A stretch of DNA of 64,000 nt from Anisakis pegreffii (GCA_035041965.1 JAPYMA010000263.1:62001-126000); one strand, 5' to 3'; counted from the stretch's first letter, positions 40,901 to 53,031 are shown. Notes: a model not told the origin generated them from the letters alone. Program-made: numbers and translations.

Positions 40901-43719
40901 AGACGAACGTTGACGTGCAACTAATGATTTGCAGAAGGGTGATGGCGCTTAAGATGCACGCAAACTGCCTCATACCTGCTAAATGGCGTGAAATTCATCC
41001 AATTTCATGCGCCAATAGTCTCGCCCAACATGCCATCATGATTTATGATTCCACTCAATAGTTCTGCGAGCACTTGCAATGTTGCGTTGTTATTGTAAGC
41101 AGTCTTATTCTATATTGTGCTTTATCACATCTGTCCTCTTTTAATGTTTCAGCAGCATAAAATGTTCAAATGTAATATACTCAACTTTGCGGCATCGAAC
41201 TGAATCTCGAACTGATAGTTGCACGGAGCAATGGAACGGTCAATTTTCTGCAGTTCATTCGATCAACGGTATACTTTCGATTGAACACAGAAATGCTAAC
41301 AAAACTCGCTCTGTGGTTCTTGTGATGACTTGACGAGAGAAAACCGTCATTAAGCTGTGTGTCTATAGTGGTCGTGGGTGATTTATCTGCTGGCGCTGAA
41401 CGTAACGCTTTAATTGTGAATGCCGAAAATCCAATAAATTATGCTAACAATTCAGTTAAGTGGCACCTCTTAGCGTGAGGCGATCATTTACTGATGGTTT
41501 TATTGTGTTGGTAACACAGCTGCTGAGGGATTTTCTGTGATGCGTACTGAAATGGAATTGAGCGGTACATACCTCCAAATTCAGTGTATATGTTACACTG
41601 GGTGATTTTGTTTTGTTTCATTCGGTTTTAATCTTGGGCAAAAAAAGGAACAAAGCTGCTGAATGATTGCGGAGAGACGTGAACTCATACCTTTGTGCAG
41701 TTTCATTTTTTGCTATGAGTTCGTTCAGCTCTTTCCGATTCAATTCAATTTTACCACCATCCGATGGCATAATCTCACGTGACAACTGCAAATTTTTGCT
41801 CACAAATAAACCAGAATCAGATAGCAGGTTTATAGTTTTATTTGACAGTGAGCGCATTCTCTGATGCATTTAACGAAATTGTTTAAATGTCATCTGAAAA
41901 ACTCATTGCCAAGCAGTCATGAGAATTCATATCCTGTTTGGCTTTTATTCGATTTGTATACGCATCTTGAGGTAACATATCAAGTAAATGTAGTAACATT
42001 TTAGATGGTAACATTTAAGGTAACATTTTCGATGTTTGATCCGTGATTCCGTTCAATTGAATACCTTGTTGCGATTGTAAGCATACTGAGATAATCAACT
42101 TAGTAGTGCATTATGGCTGTAGTGTGGCTAAGATTTCGCATAATTTGAATGAAATTCAAGACAAATTCAAATTCAATAGAGCTGCCACTGGAAGGATCGT
42201 TTGGAAACTGTGGAAGCTTCCATTCACTAACGATTATTTTTAGCCGCTGCGAGTTTGTTCGTGTTTTTGCTCGAGAAAATGTTTATTTTTCACATCAGCT
42301 ACTTAATCAGATTCTAAATATATCTTCATTTTCGTGAAAATTGTCATCCTGTTCCACTGCTTTCAACGGACATCACATTCAACTACTCCTGGTTAACAGT
42401 CTGCCTGATTGTGAACATAAAGAAACAGACAAAAGCTATCTGATCAATGTTCTGATGAATACCCGATTGATGTTTTCTACTGTTATTCAAATTTTCACGA
42501 TAATTTCATAAACTCACCAAAACTTTTTCGCCATTTTCAAATACCCGGTCTCGACACACGAATGCGACCCCTTTTCGCTTGTTCTTAATAACTGTCAAGC
42601 CGTCGGCTGGTAATGCACCTGCGTGAATGCTTTTTATGGCTTTCATCTGTGCTCATTCAATATTTTTTATAGTGCTGAGCTAATCGGACGTCGTCAACAG
42701 TATCTATTGCATGAATGTCAATCAGCTTTCATGTTCACTTGAGGATAGTTGCGTAATTCGGTACAAAAAAATTTAATAATGGAGACTTGTGGGATGAAAA
42801 ACGGAGAAGGGCACACTTAAGACCGACCGCATATGCACTGCGCTGTGGAGAAGGAGTGGAAAAATTTGCTGAGAAATGATTTCACTAGAAATGATTCGAG
42901 ACCATCTTGAGAGGAGTTCTTTAAAGATGTTGCAGTGATCGTTTTATTGGGGATTACTGGTGAACTTGATTGAGTTTTGAGGCTGGTGTAGTCGTGATTC
43001 AGCAATTCCTTCCGTTCTTTTGCCACATTCTCAAGATCGCTTAACACCTGCAATTCATCATTTTCATCGCTATTATTAATATTTTATTAAAATTATTATT
43101 TCCACTAATCGATCTACTGAGTTATATCCGTTGAACTTCCGTTTGGGAACATATTAGTTGCCGAAAGCTGGATTCGTTTTCATATGATTTCACTGATATA
43201 CAAGCAGCATCAATGCATGAAAATGATAACAGCGAATGAAGTGTCAACATTAATTTCAATCAAAAAGGCATGCTGCTATACTTAAATCGTAACGCTTCAG
43301 TGGATATGAGACTAACTTGATGAAATTAAACTCTTTAAAAACGCAAAAATTGAATTTTATCGCAGTTTCACAATTACTAGTGATGCTCGGAGCACTTGAA
43401 ATGAGCACACCAGTAAGCTGTGAAATAAGGAAGATGGGTTGACGAGCAAATCTTTATTATCAAGTATAATGAGAAGTCAGTGCTCGGAATAACGACAGCT
43501 TAACGCCTCTCAACATTCCATTGAATTTGCCAAAAAGAATTGAGCACACAAACCGGTGTTTGAGCGATGATTAGAAGAAGAAAGAATAATTTGAAATGCT
43601 GAAACCTTTTCAGCTTTTTCAATTGCAGAGAAGATAAGTCGATTTATATTTGAGGCCACTTCGAGTGGGCCTTTCACTGGACCCGATTCAAATGCCTCAA
43701 CGGGACTTTGACTTGCCAT
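34996..43719 (-). CDS. Unrecognised multi-exon gene, about 425 residues
   Basis: Nine minus-strand pieces join with matching phases: 43719-43606, 43047-42828, 42618-42518, 41785-41691, 41546-41492, 39554-39373, 38814-38520, 35488-35369, 35091-34996. It starts MASQSPVEAFESGPVKGPLE and goes into a probable helical segment (FSAIEKAEKVLSDLENVAKE). Next come a short folded-looking part (KGVAFVCRDRVFENGEKVL) and Ser/Arg-rich, probably disordered tracts (SSSQCSPSGSSLSSEISLSD; SISTRTARTSQSAGRF). No known domain recognised. Splice sites are good (for example TTTGCAG, CAAAG/GTATGAG, AA/GTAAGT, ATA/GTGAGT). The weakest points are the donor ending exon 2 (alternatives exist), the acceptor of exon 7, and whether the last two exons belong. 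An open frame at 39.7-39.85 kb could be an alternative exon. Confidence 0.5.
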
Positions 43720-44990
43720 AACGGCCACTTGACAATAATAAACTATATCAGAATGATAAACATCCTTCCTCGTGGAGTATAAAGACGAATGGCATTCGCT
43801 GAAATTCGAATAATAAACAATTATTGTTTAATTTGATAATTTACTCTTCATAAGCAACTATTTCGAAGCTCAGCGCAGATGCAAAAAGTTGTAAAGAACG
43901 CAAATTATATTTAATTGTAAGTTTTTTTATCAGATACAATGGAATGACAATTTTGCATGTGATCACTCGTATATTTTGATCACTTTACAAGAACATCACA
44001 TTACCGTCTCTATCCTCAGGCTTAATCAACACCAAAATAGTTTCCATACACCGCACATTCATCAGATTCTCGATGGATAATGCTTTGTTCCGCAGATACA
44101 GATACACTGGTGCAGATTGCTGGTGTTTTCTCATGCGCTGGGCGATTTCATGATACCGTTAAACTCCATTCATTTGATCCCAACATTGTAATCCTACAAG
44201 AATATTAGAATATCAAGAGCAGTTCCCGGATATTTGAAGCTATTCAACGGCACGACGATCGTTCTTCATAGGTTGGATTCTGAACTATCGGAAATGTAGC
44301 CGTGCTGTTGACAAGAAATTCAAAGTTTGGGATAATTTGGTTCACCAATATGACATAAGGCAATAAGGATTTATGCATATAATATATGATTGTAAGCTGT
44401 CAACCATTATAGGAACCAAAAGAGTATCGTGTCGCGTTCATGTTAAATCTCACTGTCGTAATAAACCATGCCACCTTGTCGGTTCAAGCACACTTTCAAG
44501 TCGATGAACCTACCATCACAAATTTCTTAGCTGCAAAGGCAGACCTGAATTCCTAGTATGCATCAAGCATTTCTCGAGCGCCCACTGCCATTCATGAGTC
44601 ATCCTTGCAAACGTTGAGGAGTACTCGTGTCCGAGATAATGGGACGAGCAAACTTTGATTTTTTTTTCAAATTTCAGCGGGAGATCTATTCAAATTTCTT
44701 GTGAAACACAATGCTTACCGATCAATTAAAGTGTATCACTGAATAATAAAAGATTGCACTCGGAGTGATTAAGTTCTAACAAGAAAAATTCAATTTCCAC
44801 AATTCAATTCGTAAACATCTGCTTAGCGAGCAGAAAAGGCGCTCTGAATTTCAAACAAGAGCAGATTAAATTAATGGAATAATTGAGCGCGTTTTTCTTT
44901 CTCTCGCAAACGTTTCAAAGATGTCGAATGACTAAGCAAACGAACTTTTGAAGGTGGGATACGATGATGGCGGTGGATCTTAATGATGTC
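43720..44990. other. Spacer with a possible decayed endonuclease copy
   Basis: AT-rich 5' flank of the minus-strand gene. At 44115-44362 the + strand shows HSFDPNIVILQE and, after a frame change, EYQEQFPDI and KFKVWDNLV. These are reminiscent of the exonuclease/endonuclease/phosphatase fold seen in the exo-3 gene at 4.6-6.7 kb, but broken by stops. See findings. Confidence 0.3.
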
Positions 44991-45043
44991 CTCAAGATAA
45001 TGACAGGTGTCCCCAAGTTGGGCACACCTGTCATTAACTTGAG
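44991..45043. repeat. 53-bp near-perfect palindrome
   Basis: CTCAAGATAATGACAGGTGT pairs with ACACCTGTCATTAACTTGAG around a very short centre, with two mismatched positions per arm. It can form a 24-pair hairpin or cruciform. It lies inside a chance + frame (44964-45173). The loop is only about 3 nt, too small for a microRNA precursor. Confidence 0.8.
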
Positions 45044-45325
45044 AACACTTGTTTCAATTAGTCGTGTTTATCAATGGCGTAGGACTGACGTGAATCCAAG
45101 CGGTGTTGTGAGAAAGCGCTGTGTTGAAGCATTCTCTGCGTTTCCAGCTGCACTCTGTTCTCCTACGATTTAGTTACGTGTCGGAAAAACGTTTGGTATC
45201 GAATACATTGATTTCAATATTGACAACAGTTAACGGAGGCACGGCAATTGTGCAGGCGATGAAGTTTTAAAAACATTCAAGGGAGGACACAAAAGGAATG
45301 GCTTTGGTCAATGAACAATTGAGAC

Positions 45326-45782
45326 CAGCGGTTCTCAACCTTTCCCATGCCCACACCAACTAAAATATTTTAAGATGTCCTCGCACCCCCCACAACATCG
45401 AATCTTTCATTCACTACAGCGAGTATCTGCGATGTAGATAAGTGTATACCATTACGAGCAGTTCTGGCCTCTTCAAAAATACGTACGTTAAAGTCCATCC
45501 TCGCCTATTTTACACACACGTACGTGTTGAACTCCGTTCTCGCATACTTTAATGCACAAAAAACCTCATCTCGCACCCCCTCCAATATCACCTCATACCC
45601 ATTGGACATTGAGCACTCCAGGTTTATGGACATTCGAATTTTGAACGAATGCTAATAGAAATACATTCCACGTTTGCTCTTAACACAACAACGTTAAACG
45701 ATTGCGTTATCCGCCTTTACGTATTGATTGATATTATATTTGTCTAAATCAGGGCCTCTCAGCTCCTGGTTGAGAAACCGTG
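45326..45782. mobile_element. hAT-like MITE (copy A)
   Basis: A 457-bp non-coding element. It starts CAGCGGTTCTCAACC and ends GGTTGAGAAACCGTG, inverted ends of the hAT (Charlie-like) type. It is flanked by ATTGAGAC on the left and ATTCAGAT on the right, a worn 8-bp target duplication (6 of 8), the length hAT transposases make. The interior includes CACCCCCCAC-rich stretches and a block (45612-45746) repeated at 52898-53031. It has no transposase. Confidence 0.75.
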
Positions 45783-47037
45783 ATTCAGATGAACTCAAGG
45801 AGGAGGGCGGAAGTTATCAAATTCTTCAGATTGATATGAATTAGGAAGATAATGAGACTGGGAAAGGATATATTGTTCGGCACGCATTAAACGCGGATAA
45901 AAGAGTGTTGCGACACACACTTTGCTATGCTTAAAGGAATTGCGCAATAAGCTCAGATAGATGGGACAGCGAGACTGGCTGATTTTAGTTATAAAGAGTG
46001 AACAGCTATATTACCGAATAGTATTTAATGTGTTACATTAAGAATTAATTCGCTAATGCGCTGCAACATATTTACATTCATCCAAGCTTTAATTTGCTGA
46101 TTGCGAGCAGTGTGCAGAATAATTAAGTTTATAAAGTGGTTTGATATCATTTCGATCACGCAAAAAAGAAATACATTATTGTTGTGTACATATTCAGAGC
46201 ATTTCATTGCAAAAATCATTCATTATTCAGTTGTTTTGTTATATCGAAGTGGTTCTTCAAATTCATCACTGCCAACAGCTTCGTTGTTCTTAGACTGCCA
46301 CTGTCTGGTTGTTGCTATCGAACATTAATGTGAAACTGCTGTATAGTTTAATTCTCATATTGCCTAGAGTAGAAAAGCTAAGGTTCTACTGCAAACGTTA
46401 TGAATGGTCTCAAATCATGCTATTCTTACTGAGCATTGTTGATTCTTGTTTCGATAAAGTGGCGAAGGATAGGTGAGAAATTTGAAATTTGACGTGTCCA
46501 CTTTTGAGTGATTTCTTGGAAGTGTATTAGTGTAGGTAGTAATTTTGTTTGTAGTATTGAATTGTCTAAAACTATTTCACATTCAAAATTCAATGCATTC
46601 GCTAGCGAATGACCTGTAGCGAGAAAATGAGTTCGATGACACATGCGGCATGATGACACTATCATTTCTTGCATAAATATTCAATGGTTCTGTTGACAGC
46701 ATATTTGCGTTCATACGATGAAGTGATGATCACTTTCTGCATTGGATCCGTTACCACTCATTGATTGTCAATACCATATTTAGTTCGTAGAAAAGGCGTT
46801 ATTGCACACTTTCACTTCGTTCCATAGCTTTTTGGCAAATGAAGAGATTGCTGAATTGATGATTACGCATCGATATTTATAAGTATTCTGATGTCACTGC
46901 CGCAAATACCACTGAATAACGAGTCACGCCATATTGCTATGAGAGATTTCTTGTTCACATGGTGATAAGACTGGAGATATTGATGATTACACAAGAATAA
47001 CTCATAATTTCTGTGAGATATTACAAGAATAGCTCAT
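45783..47037. other. Spacer
   Basis: AT-rich. Frames at 46101-46328 (+) and 46426-46674 (-) are open but lack convincing splice context. Nothing recognised. Confidence 0.45.
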
Positions 47038-47223
47038 AGAAATTATGAGCTATTTGTGTTTTGCGTGAGTACATATCTTTTTGCATTTCAATGTTTAGAG
47101 TGGATTAATGTGTAATTGCTGGGAAACACTGAATGCACTAAGCTGGGAACCACTCTAAATATGTCCGTTGTAATGCAAAAAGATTCGTACTCACGCAAAC
47201 ACAAGAAATAGCTCATAATTTCT
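47038..47223. mobile_element. Short inverted-repeat element (MITE-like)
   Basis: The arms 47038-47103 and 47150-47223 are inverted copies (shared words AGAAATTATGAGCTATTT, TTGCGTGAGTAC, TCTTTTTGCATT, TTTAGAGTGG) around a 46-bp centre. The left arm's tip also pairs locally with AATAGCTCAT just outside, and a further partial copy of the tip lies at 46993-47012. No reading frame. It sits just upstream of the gene starting at 47589. Confidence 0.75.
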
Positions 47224-47588
47224 AACAAGCCTAGTGCGTGATGAGGAATTGTAACGTGAAATAAAATTTCTATTGAATTTGACGACATCAACAATATTCT
47301 GCCGTGGCTGTGAATGTCTAATCACAATTTTCAGTTTGATCGAAAATTGCTCTGCGTGTAATAAGAAGATGCTAGCTGAATGTTACTTCGCAATGTCTTA
47401 TTGCCGAGAAGCTTAATTCCAGTTCCTATATGAAAGTTATTTGAATGAACACTCATAAAAGTGATACCCGAGCAATGCCGGTGAACCGCTTGAACGTTGA
47501 TCGATCATATCTATCGCTGTGCTCGCGGTGAATTCTCCATAAGATTGCTAACATTTCATTGAGAGTTTGCAGACCTGTAGTAGACGAA

Positions 47589-50500
47589 ATGGATTGGAAT
47601 CGTGAGAGAAAAACTTCTGAACAGGACGACTTGTGCGTTAAGAGTGCATCAGGACAAGGTAATTATTTTCTCGAAATGTCTACTTTATAACCATTTTGCT
47701 CACAGTTGCCAAAAGCAAATCGTTTTAAGTAACAAAGGGTTGGCCTTATGATGACACTAACGAATCAAGAAATGCTTAATGTGTATTTTGAGATAGATCA
47801 CTTCGCATTCTATAATTATTATTACTATCATGCTTTCGTTCTGAAGCAAATAAAAAGTCCAGCTCAGCGAAACATGTTAAATGGCTTTGAAATGTTTAGG
47901 GCTAAAAATAACACGAGAGTAATAGTCAATAGTTGTGACATTCACTCATGCGACACACACGTTGATATGTAATTATAATTTTGTAATTAATCGAAATGTG
48001 TTTTATAATATTGATGTTTTGCGAGGCAGACGATATTTTTTGGTGAACAACTACAGACAGAGATTTCAGACAGTTAATTTTTTCGAGCCATGCTGATAGA
48101 TGACGAATGAAGTGATGAAATTGTCAAAAATGAAATGAAATGTTTAATGAGATGTAATTGATGTGGGTATGCTATAATTATCGCGTACTTTTGGAATAAT
48201 CATCTGAAATCGTCATAGTTAAAACTACCGTTCGTCGGGGAGCAGTTTTTCGGATGGGGGGAGGGGGGTGGGGTCCCCGCGGAGAGTAAAATGGACGGGG
48301 GAGGGAGGGTCCCCGCAGGGAGTGAAGTGGACAGGGGGAGCAATCAAGTCGGGGAGCAAATCACGCGGGGGGGACCCCGTCAGGGAATGACCGCCCCCCA
48401 TGTTCCTCGACAGGGAGGACGGGGAGCATCTCAGCTCAATTTCTTAATAGAATTTCAATTTTTAAAGATTTTTTCCCTTTTTAAGGAGTTTTTTTTGAAA
48501 ATTCCCTTTCATGTTTTAAAATAGAATTTTCTCTCCCCATGTGAACCTTTGGCAGTAAAATGAAATCGTTTATCAGTGATAATGCGCTCACGACTACAGC
48601 TTTAAATAACATGTTGCTGCCATTCAAAAACCTTGAGATAAATTGGTTTATTTTGTTTACATCTCTATCTTATCAGTTTTATCCTATCTTATTATCTCCA
48701 ATATCGTATCACTTTCACAGTAACTCACACCCCCAATAATCCAATACCTCAACAACAATTACCGGAAGCATCATCAGTATAGAACGAAGTGAGAATTTTT
48801 GAACTGTTCGATAAGTAGACGGATTTAATGATTGTAATAATTTTTTGGATAATGCATTCACACGTCTGATATCAAAATAACTCAAAATCAGTTGGTCAAT
48901 AGCTCAGTTGATATGAGTGCAAAATCATGAATTTTTAAATGAATGACAGGTTGGAAACTTAAGAAAGCATTGTTCATAACAAGTTTTTGGATCTGTATGA
49001 TTATATCCTTTAAAAATGTTATGTGCCATCGTCTATTTCCTCCTCAGCAATATTTGATTCTTTTTTAAATGACACTTGATCCAAAATTTCCATACTGGTT
49101 ATTCTAAATTCATAGTCAGTTATTTCAAGAATTTAAACAACAGATCGCTCTAATCGAACAGAATTTGAGCCAGACACCTTTCACTCATATTTCCAAACAA
49201 ACAACAAGACAATATTGGAGGTGTTGCAGCGATATTTTGCCATTTTCAGTTGATTTGTGTGTGCCATCCCGCCATTGTTGGTAGCCCAGACGATCTCCAA
49301 CTTCAGCTCAGTTTCCTATATTGATGAATCCGGAATGAACTGATTTGTTCAGTCCGACCCAATTCTTCCAAACGCGAACATTTGTTGGAGGGTTATGATG
49401 TGAATGATTACGTAGATGAATGCTCTTAGATTTCAAAGTACGATCAGCGACTAAAAACTGGGTGTTTATTCAGAATCATTTGTTTCGGACTGAAGAGAAT
49501 CAAATTCGCTTTCCAATGAACATTGACCGACAAAATTCTATTGCTGTACTTTTCTCACGTTAATCGCCCGCAAAAGTGCTACTTCCCATAACGACCACCT
49601 ATTCTATTTCACAACCTCCGAAACACTCGATAATTTCTCCTGAAAATTTCTCACAATTTTTAGATTGTTGATTCTATAATTTCTGCAGTCTACAATTGTT
49701 GAACCCACAATCTACAATACACAATCTACTATTTCTCACAATTTGCCACAATAAAATCTCTCACAACTACAAAATTTCGTCAGTTTGTAGATTGTTGAAT
49801 TCGGTGCTAGTCGCGAACATTGCGCTGTGGCAATTTTTCATTTTTAGTTTTCGAGACTACATTCAGTCAGTAGCTCATTTTACGCGAATCTTCAAGTCAT
49901 CTTCTCTTTCTTTGAACTTGAAACGCTAGGGCTCACGTACGCAAGTGCATTTGACTTCTTTTATAAAGACCATACGAACATTACAACATTACAACTCATC
50001 GGAAATTACGTCACTTTCAATCCAAGAGCATCATATTCAAAATTCCATCGGCGGAAAACATTATGTGAAGGTTCGAACTTGTCAAGAAATCCCCGCGAGG
50101 AGCCTGTCTTTCCCATCAAGGAGCAAGATTATCGGAGAATCGTAGGGGGACGGGGACTCCGATTTCCGACTGGCTGAATTCAGTGAACTAATTCTGATTC
50201 ATCTGCACTTCTGTAATCTTGAACGAGCAATCAAGAATGGACTATCAGGGAGACAAATGATTTGCGGCATTTGCAATGCTATTATTAAGCGTGTGAAATA
50301 ATGTGAATTTTGGGACATTATTGATGATGATAACATATAGGCACGAAGAGTGACTGCTGACTGAGAGAGTAATCTGAATAAAACGCTGAGAAGGACTGGG
50401 ATAGTGAAGTTCAGTGAAAAAGTTTCCTATTCTCTGTTCAGAAGTGGAGAACATCTTCAGAATCTTCGCTGAACGAGTCACTGCAGAGTTGTTGGAGCTT

Positions 50501-51707
50501 AAATGGTTCAATCCGAGATGTGAACTATTTTACCCAAATGAATGATCGTTTATTACCTGGAACATGTGAGGAACCACCTCCAAAGGTAACGTTCACTGAA
50601 TGCCATAATGTTTTGCACCAAAAAGCTCAGAACTTAAACGCATCTGTTATTATTATTTAGATTCCTCATTCACAGCACAATATCTTCAGTGATTTTCTGA
50701 TGTCTTATTGCAGATTACAACGACTGAATATCGCTTCGAACGTAGACGATCAACGGGACAGGTATGTGAGATGATGAATTCAATTAGTTACATGTTGAAT
50801 TTTCCCAAATCTCGCCTTCAGTTTTGCCGTCGTTATGACCAGCGAATTCAGATTAATCGGTGTTCACTGATCATGTGAAATGAATATTTGCTATCCATGC
50901 GAGTCACATCAAACTAACTTAAAGCGGAATCCGGGTTACGCACAAATGTTATGCAATCAATCACGTGTCTCTTTCTCATTCCATTCGAACATTCTTCTCT
51001 TAAACATCATTCGTTTTCTCGAATTCGCCGAAATCTTCATATGTAATGTCAGGCACAGTCTCGCAGTCGTCGTCCAACGTATGGAATGTTAACGATCCCC
51101 ATTCGAGTTCGTAGCAATTCGTCGGATCGATGGTCACATATGCCGCGGAAATCATGGAGTTTCAATTTTCCAATAAAACTTTCACCAAGCAACGAGGTAT
51201 TGCGACTTCCAGAAGTTTTCTAGTCAGTTGTAAGGCGAAGACCACGACTGAATTGTCGGTTGTTGAGATAAGTGTGAAATGCGACAGATTAGTATGCTGA
51301 TGCTAGGTGATCACCGCCTTTTGACGTTTGGTCGCATGCTTACACGAGTGCAAGGTATTTTTACTCGATGACTAAACGTGATGCAATGAAAAGCATTGTT
51401 TTTTGAACAGGAAGCATTCAGTTGTTATGCTTTTGCTTTGCCATTGAATTTTTGTTTTTCAGATTACGATGTCACTCAACGTTTATCAGTGTTGACTGAT
51501 ACCGTAATCTTATTCTAATATCATGTTTACATCACAATTTTACCACAGCGTCATTCTATTCATAACCAATGAAAAAAACTCCTCTTGAAGGTTGTCGATG
51601 ATTTTCGAGTGTTCGACAAGAACGCCTGCAATAAGAAGTCACTAACGAAGAAAAAGTCCTCATCAGCAAATTTTTTGGATAAAATCATCCGAAAAGCAAC
51701 TTCATAA
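47589..51707 (+). CDS. Unrecognised eight-exon gene, 229 residues
   Basis: Exons: 47589-47658, 49353-49411, 50442-50585, 50714-50761, 51053-51196, 51288-51354, 51463-51503, 51591-51707. All junctions keep phase and total 690 bp with the stop. The ATG follows GAGTTTGCAG by 16 bases, a likely leader acceptor. Splice sites are good (TGTTCAG, TTATTGCAG, TGTTTTTCAG; CAG/GTATGT, GAG/GTATTG). The protein is polar: MDWNRERKTSEQDD at the start, SSESSLNESLQSCWSLNG, then GTCEEPPPK, an Arg/Ser patch (RFERRRSTGQAQSRSRR), NFPIKLSPSNE, a small hydrophobic run ISMLMLGDHRLLTFG, and a Lys-rich tail (KKSLTKKKSSSANFLDKII). I recognise no domain. Most exons are under 150 bp, so ORF scans miss the gene. Intron 1 carries a G-rich repeat. 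Confidence 0.6.
48237..48430 (+). repeat. G-rich block with quadruplex potential
   Basis: About 190 bp with at least ten runs of four or more G on the + strand, in a region otherwise near 35 percent GC. GGTCCCCGCGGAG and GGTCCCCGCAGGG form two imperfect tandem units of about 36 bp with GGACGGGGGAG / GGACAGGGGGAG tails. It lies in intron 1 of the gene at 47589-51707, on its coding strand. Related TCCCCGC/GGGGAC words occur at 50088-50160. Confidence 0.7.
50086..50165. repeat. Small G/C-rich patch related to 48.3 kb block
   Basis: It contains ATCCCCGCGAGGAGC and TAGGGGGACGGGGACTCCG, echoing the 48237-48430 block, inside intron 2 of the same gene. Too short to define as a separate element. Confidence 0.35.
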
Positions 51708-52321
51708 ATTTTTTCCATTTGATCAAAATTTCAGTTATTTGTTATGAATCTATTTGTAAAGTACTGTCCGTTTCATTGGTATCGCATGTATATGCAGCAA
51801 TAAATGGATGCATGAAAGTCGTCAGTGATTCTCAATGACTGGAACGTAATTTGGAACTTTTTAATGACTGATTTCACTACAGTTGATTTGGTGATAAAGC
51901 TCCATCGAAGATGTGACCCTATACCTGTAACATATTGAAGAATTTTCCTTTTGGATGCCTTTTGTAGGATACCCTTTAATTTGCATAATGTTTCTGCATT
52001 GGCTAATGTTGAAGCGTTCTGAGTTCATCAGTCACAATCAGTTCCTGGATAATTTCGAAGAAATAACACTGCAAGGGTCTTAAAAACGCTCTAATCACTT
52101 GGCAAATGTATAACAATGAAAGGTCACATATTTATCCATACTTTTTGGGACATCATCTTGTAGAGCTCCTCTAGTTGATCATGAATATGCAAAACATTCT
52201 TGCGGATTACAAACGGGACATGAGATGTGGGTGGCGGGATAAATTGAGTTTGCAAATTTTCAATAGTCGTCGCGATATCAAGAATAGAGATTGTGTGTAA
52301 TACAAATAATTGGGTGCATCG
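51708..52321. other. Spacer
   Basis: 3' flank of the 229-residue gene; AT-rich, nothing recognised. Confidence 0.5.
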
Positions 52322-53031
52322 CAGTGGTTATCAACCTTCTCTCCGTCTCGCACTCCCTAAATGATTTTAAGATGTCCTCACACGCTCTACAACAACAGTT
52401 AAAATCCAGTGTCTGTACCTTCCGATCAGATGAAAAATCGATTTTTACGAAAGAAATGCATCGCATGAATTATATCATTTGAATTTTGAAATAATTAAAA
52501 ATTCGGGGTTTATCTAAAAAGTGAAAAAAACATCCGCAACGGATTTTCGTCGAACTATCGAGCACTTACATACTTGATAATTTCGATCAGAAATCATGGA
52601 AATGTACTTGACATTCAAACTTAAGATCATTTTGAATGGAACAATTTTGCTCACTTCGACAATGAATTCTCACTATGAGTGAACTCAGTGAGAATTTATG
52701 TACATTTCGATCGGATGAAAATGTTTCCAAATAGCGAAGTAAAAAGACTTGCAGTCTTTAGAACATGCAGTTGAATTAACAGATGGAATATTGAAGCCGA
52801 ACAAACTGCGTGGAAGGAAACGACTCAAAATTTCATTGAATTTTGTATCCCTTGGAATATCGCATCGTATCCGTTGAGGGTGTGAGCATCCTTGGTTGAG
52901 AAACCCTGGCTTATAGACATTCGCATTTTGAACGAATGCTAATAGAAACACATTCCACGTTTGCACACAGCACAACATCATCGAACGATTGCGTTATCCG
53001 TCTTTACATATTGATCGATATTATATTTGTC
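52322..53031. mobile_element. hAT-like element (copy B)
   Basis: It starts CAGTGGTTATCAACC and shares the ATTTTAAGATGTCCTC block with copies A and C. A GGTTGAGAAACCCTG end-like sequence lies at 52894-52908, yet homology to copy A's interior continues from there to 53031 (GACATTCGCATTTTGAACGA onward), after which it is lost. It may therefore be truncated on the right or rearranged. Non-coding; open frames inside it are chance. Confidence 0.65.

Noticed and set aside
44991..45043. Hairpin as a microRNA precursor
   Set aside because: The loop is about 3 bases and the fold is fully symmetrical, unlike a Dicer/Drosha substrate; better called a palindrome.
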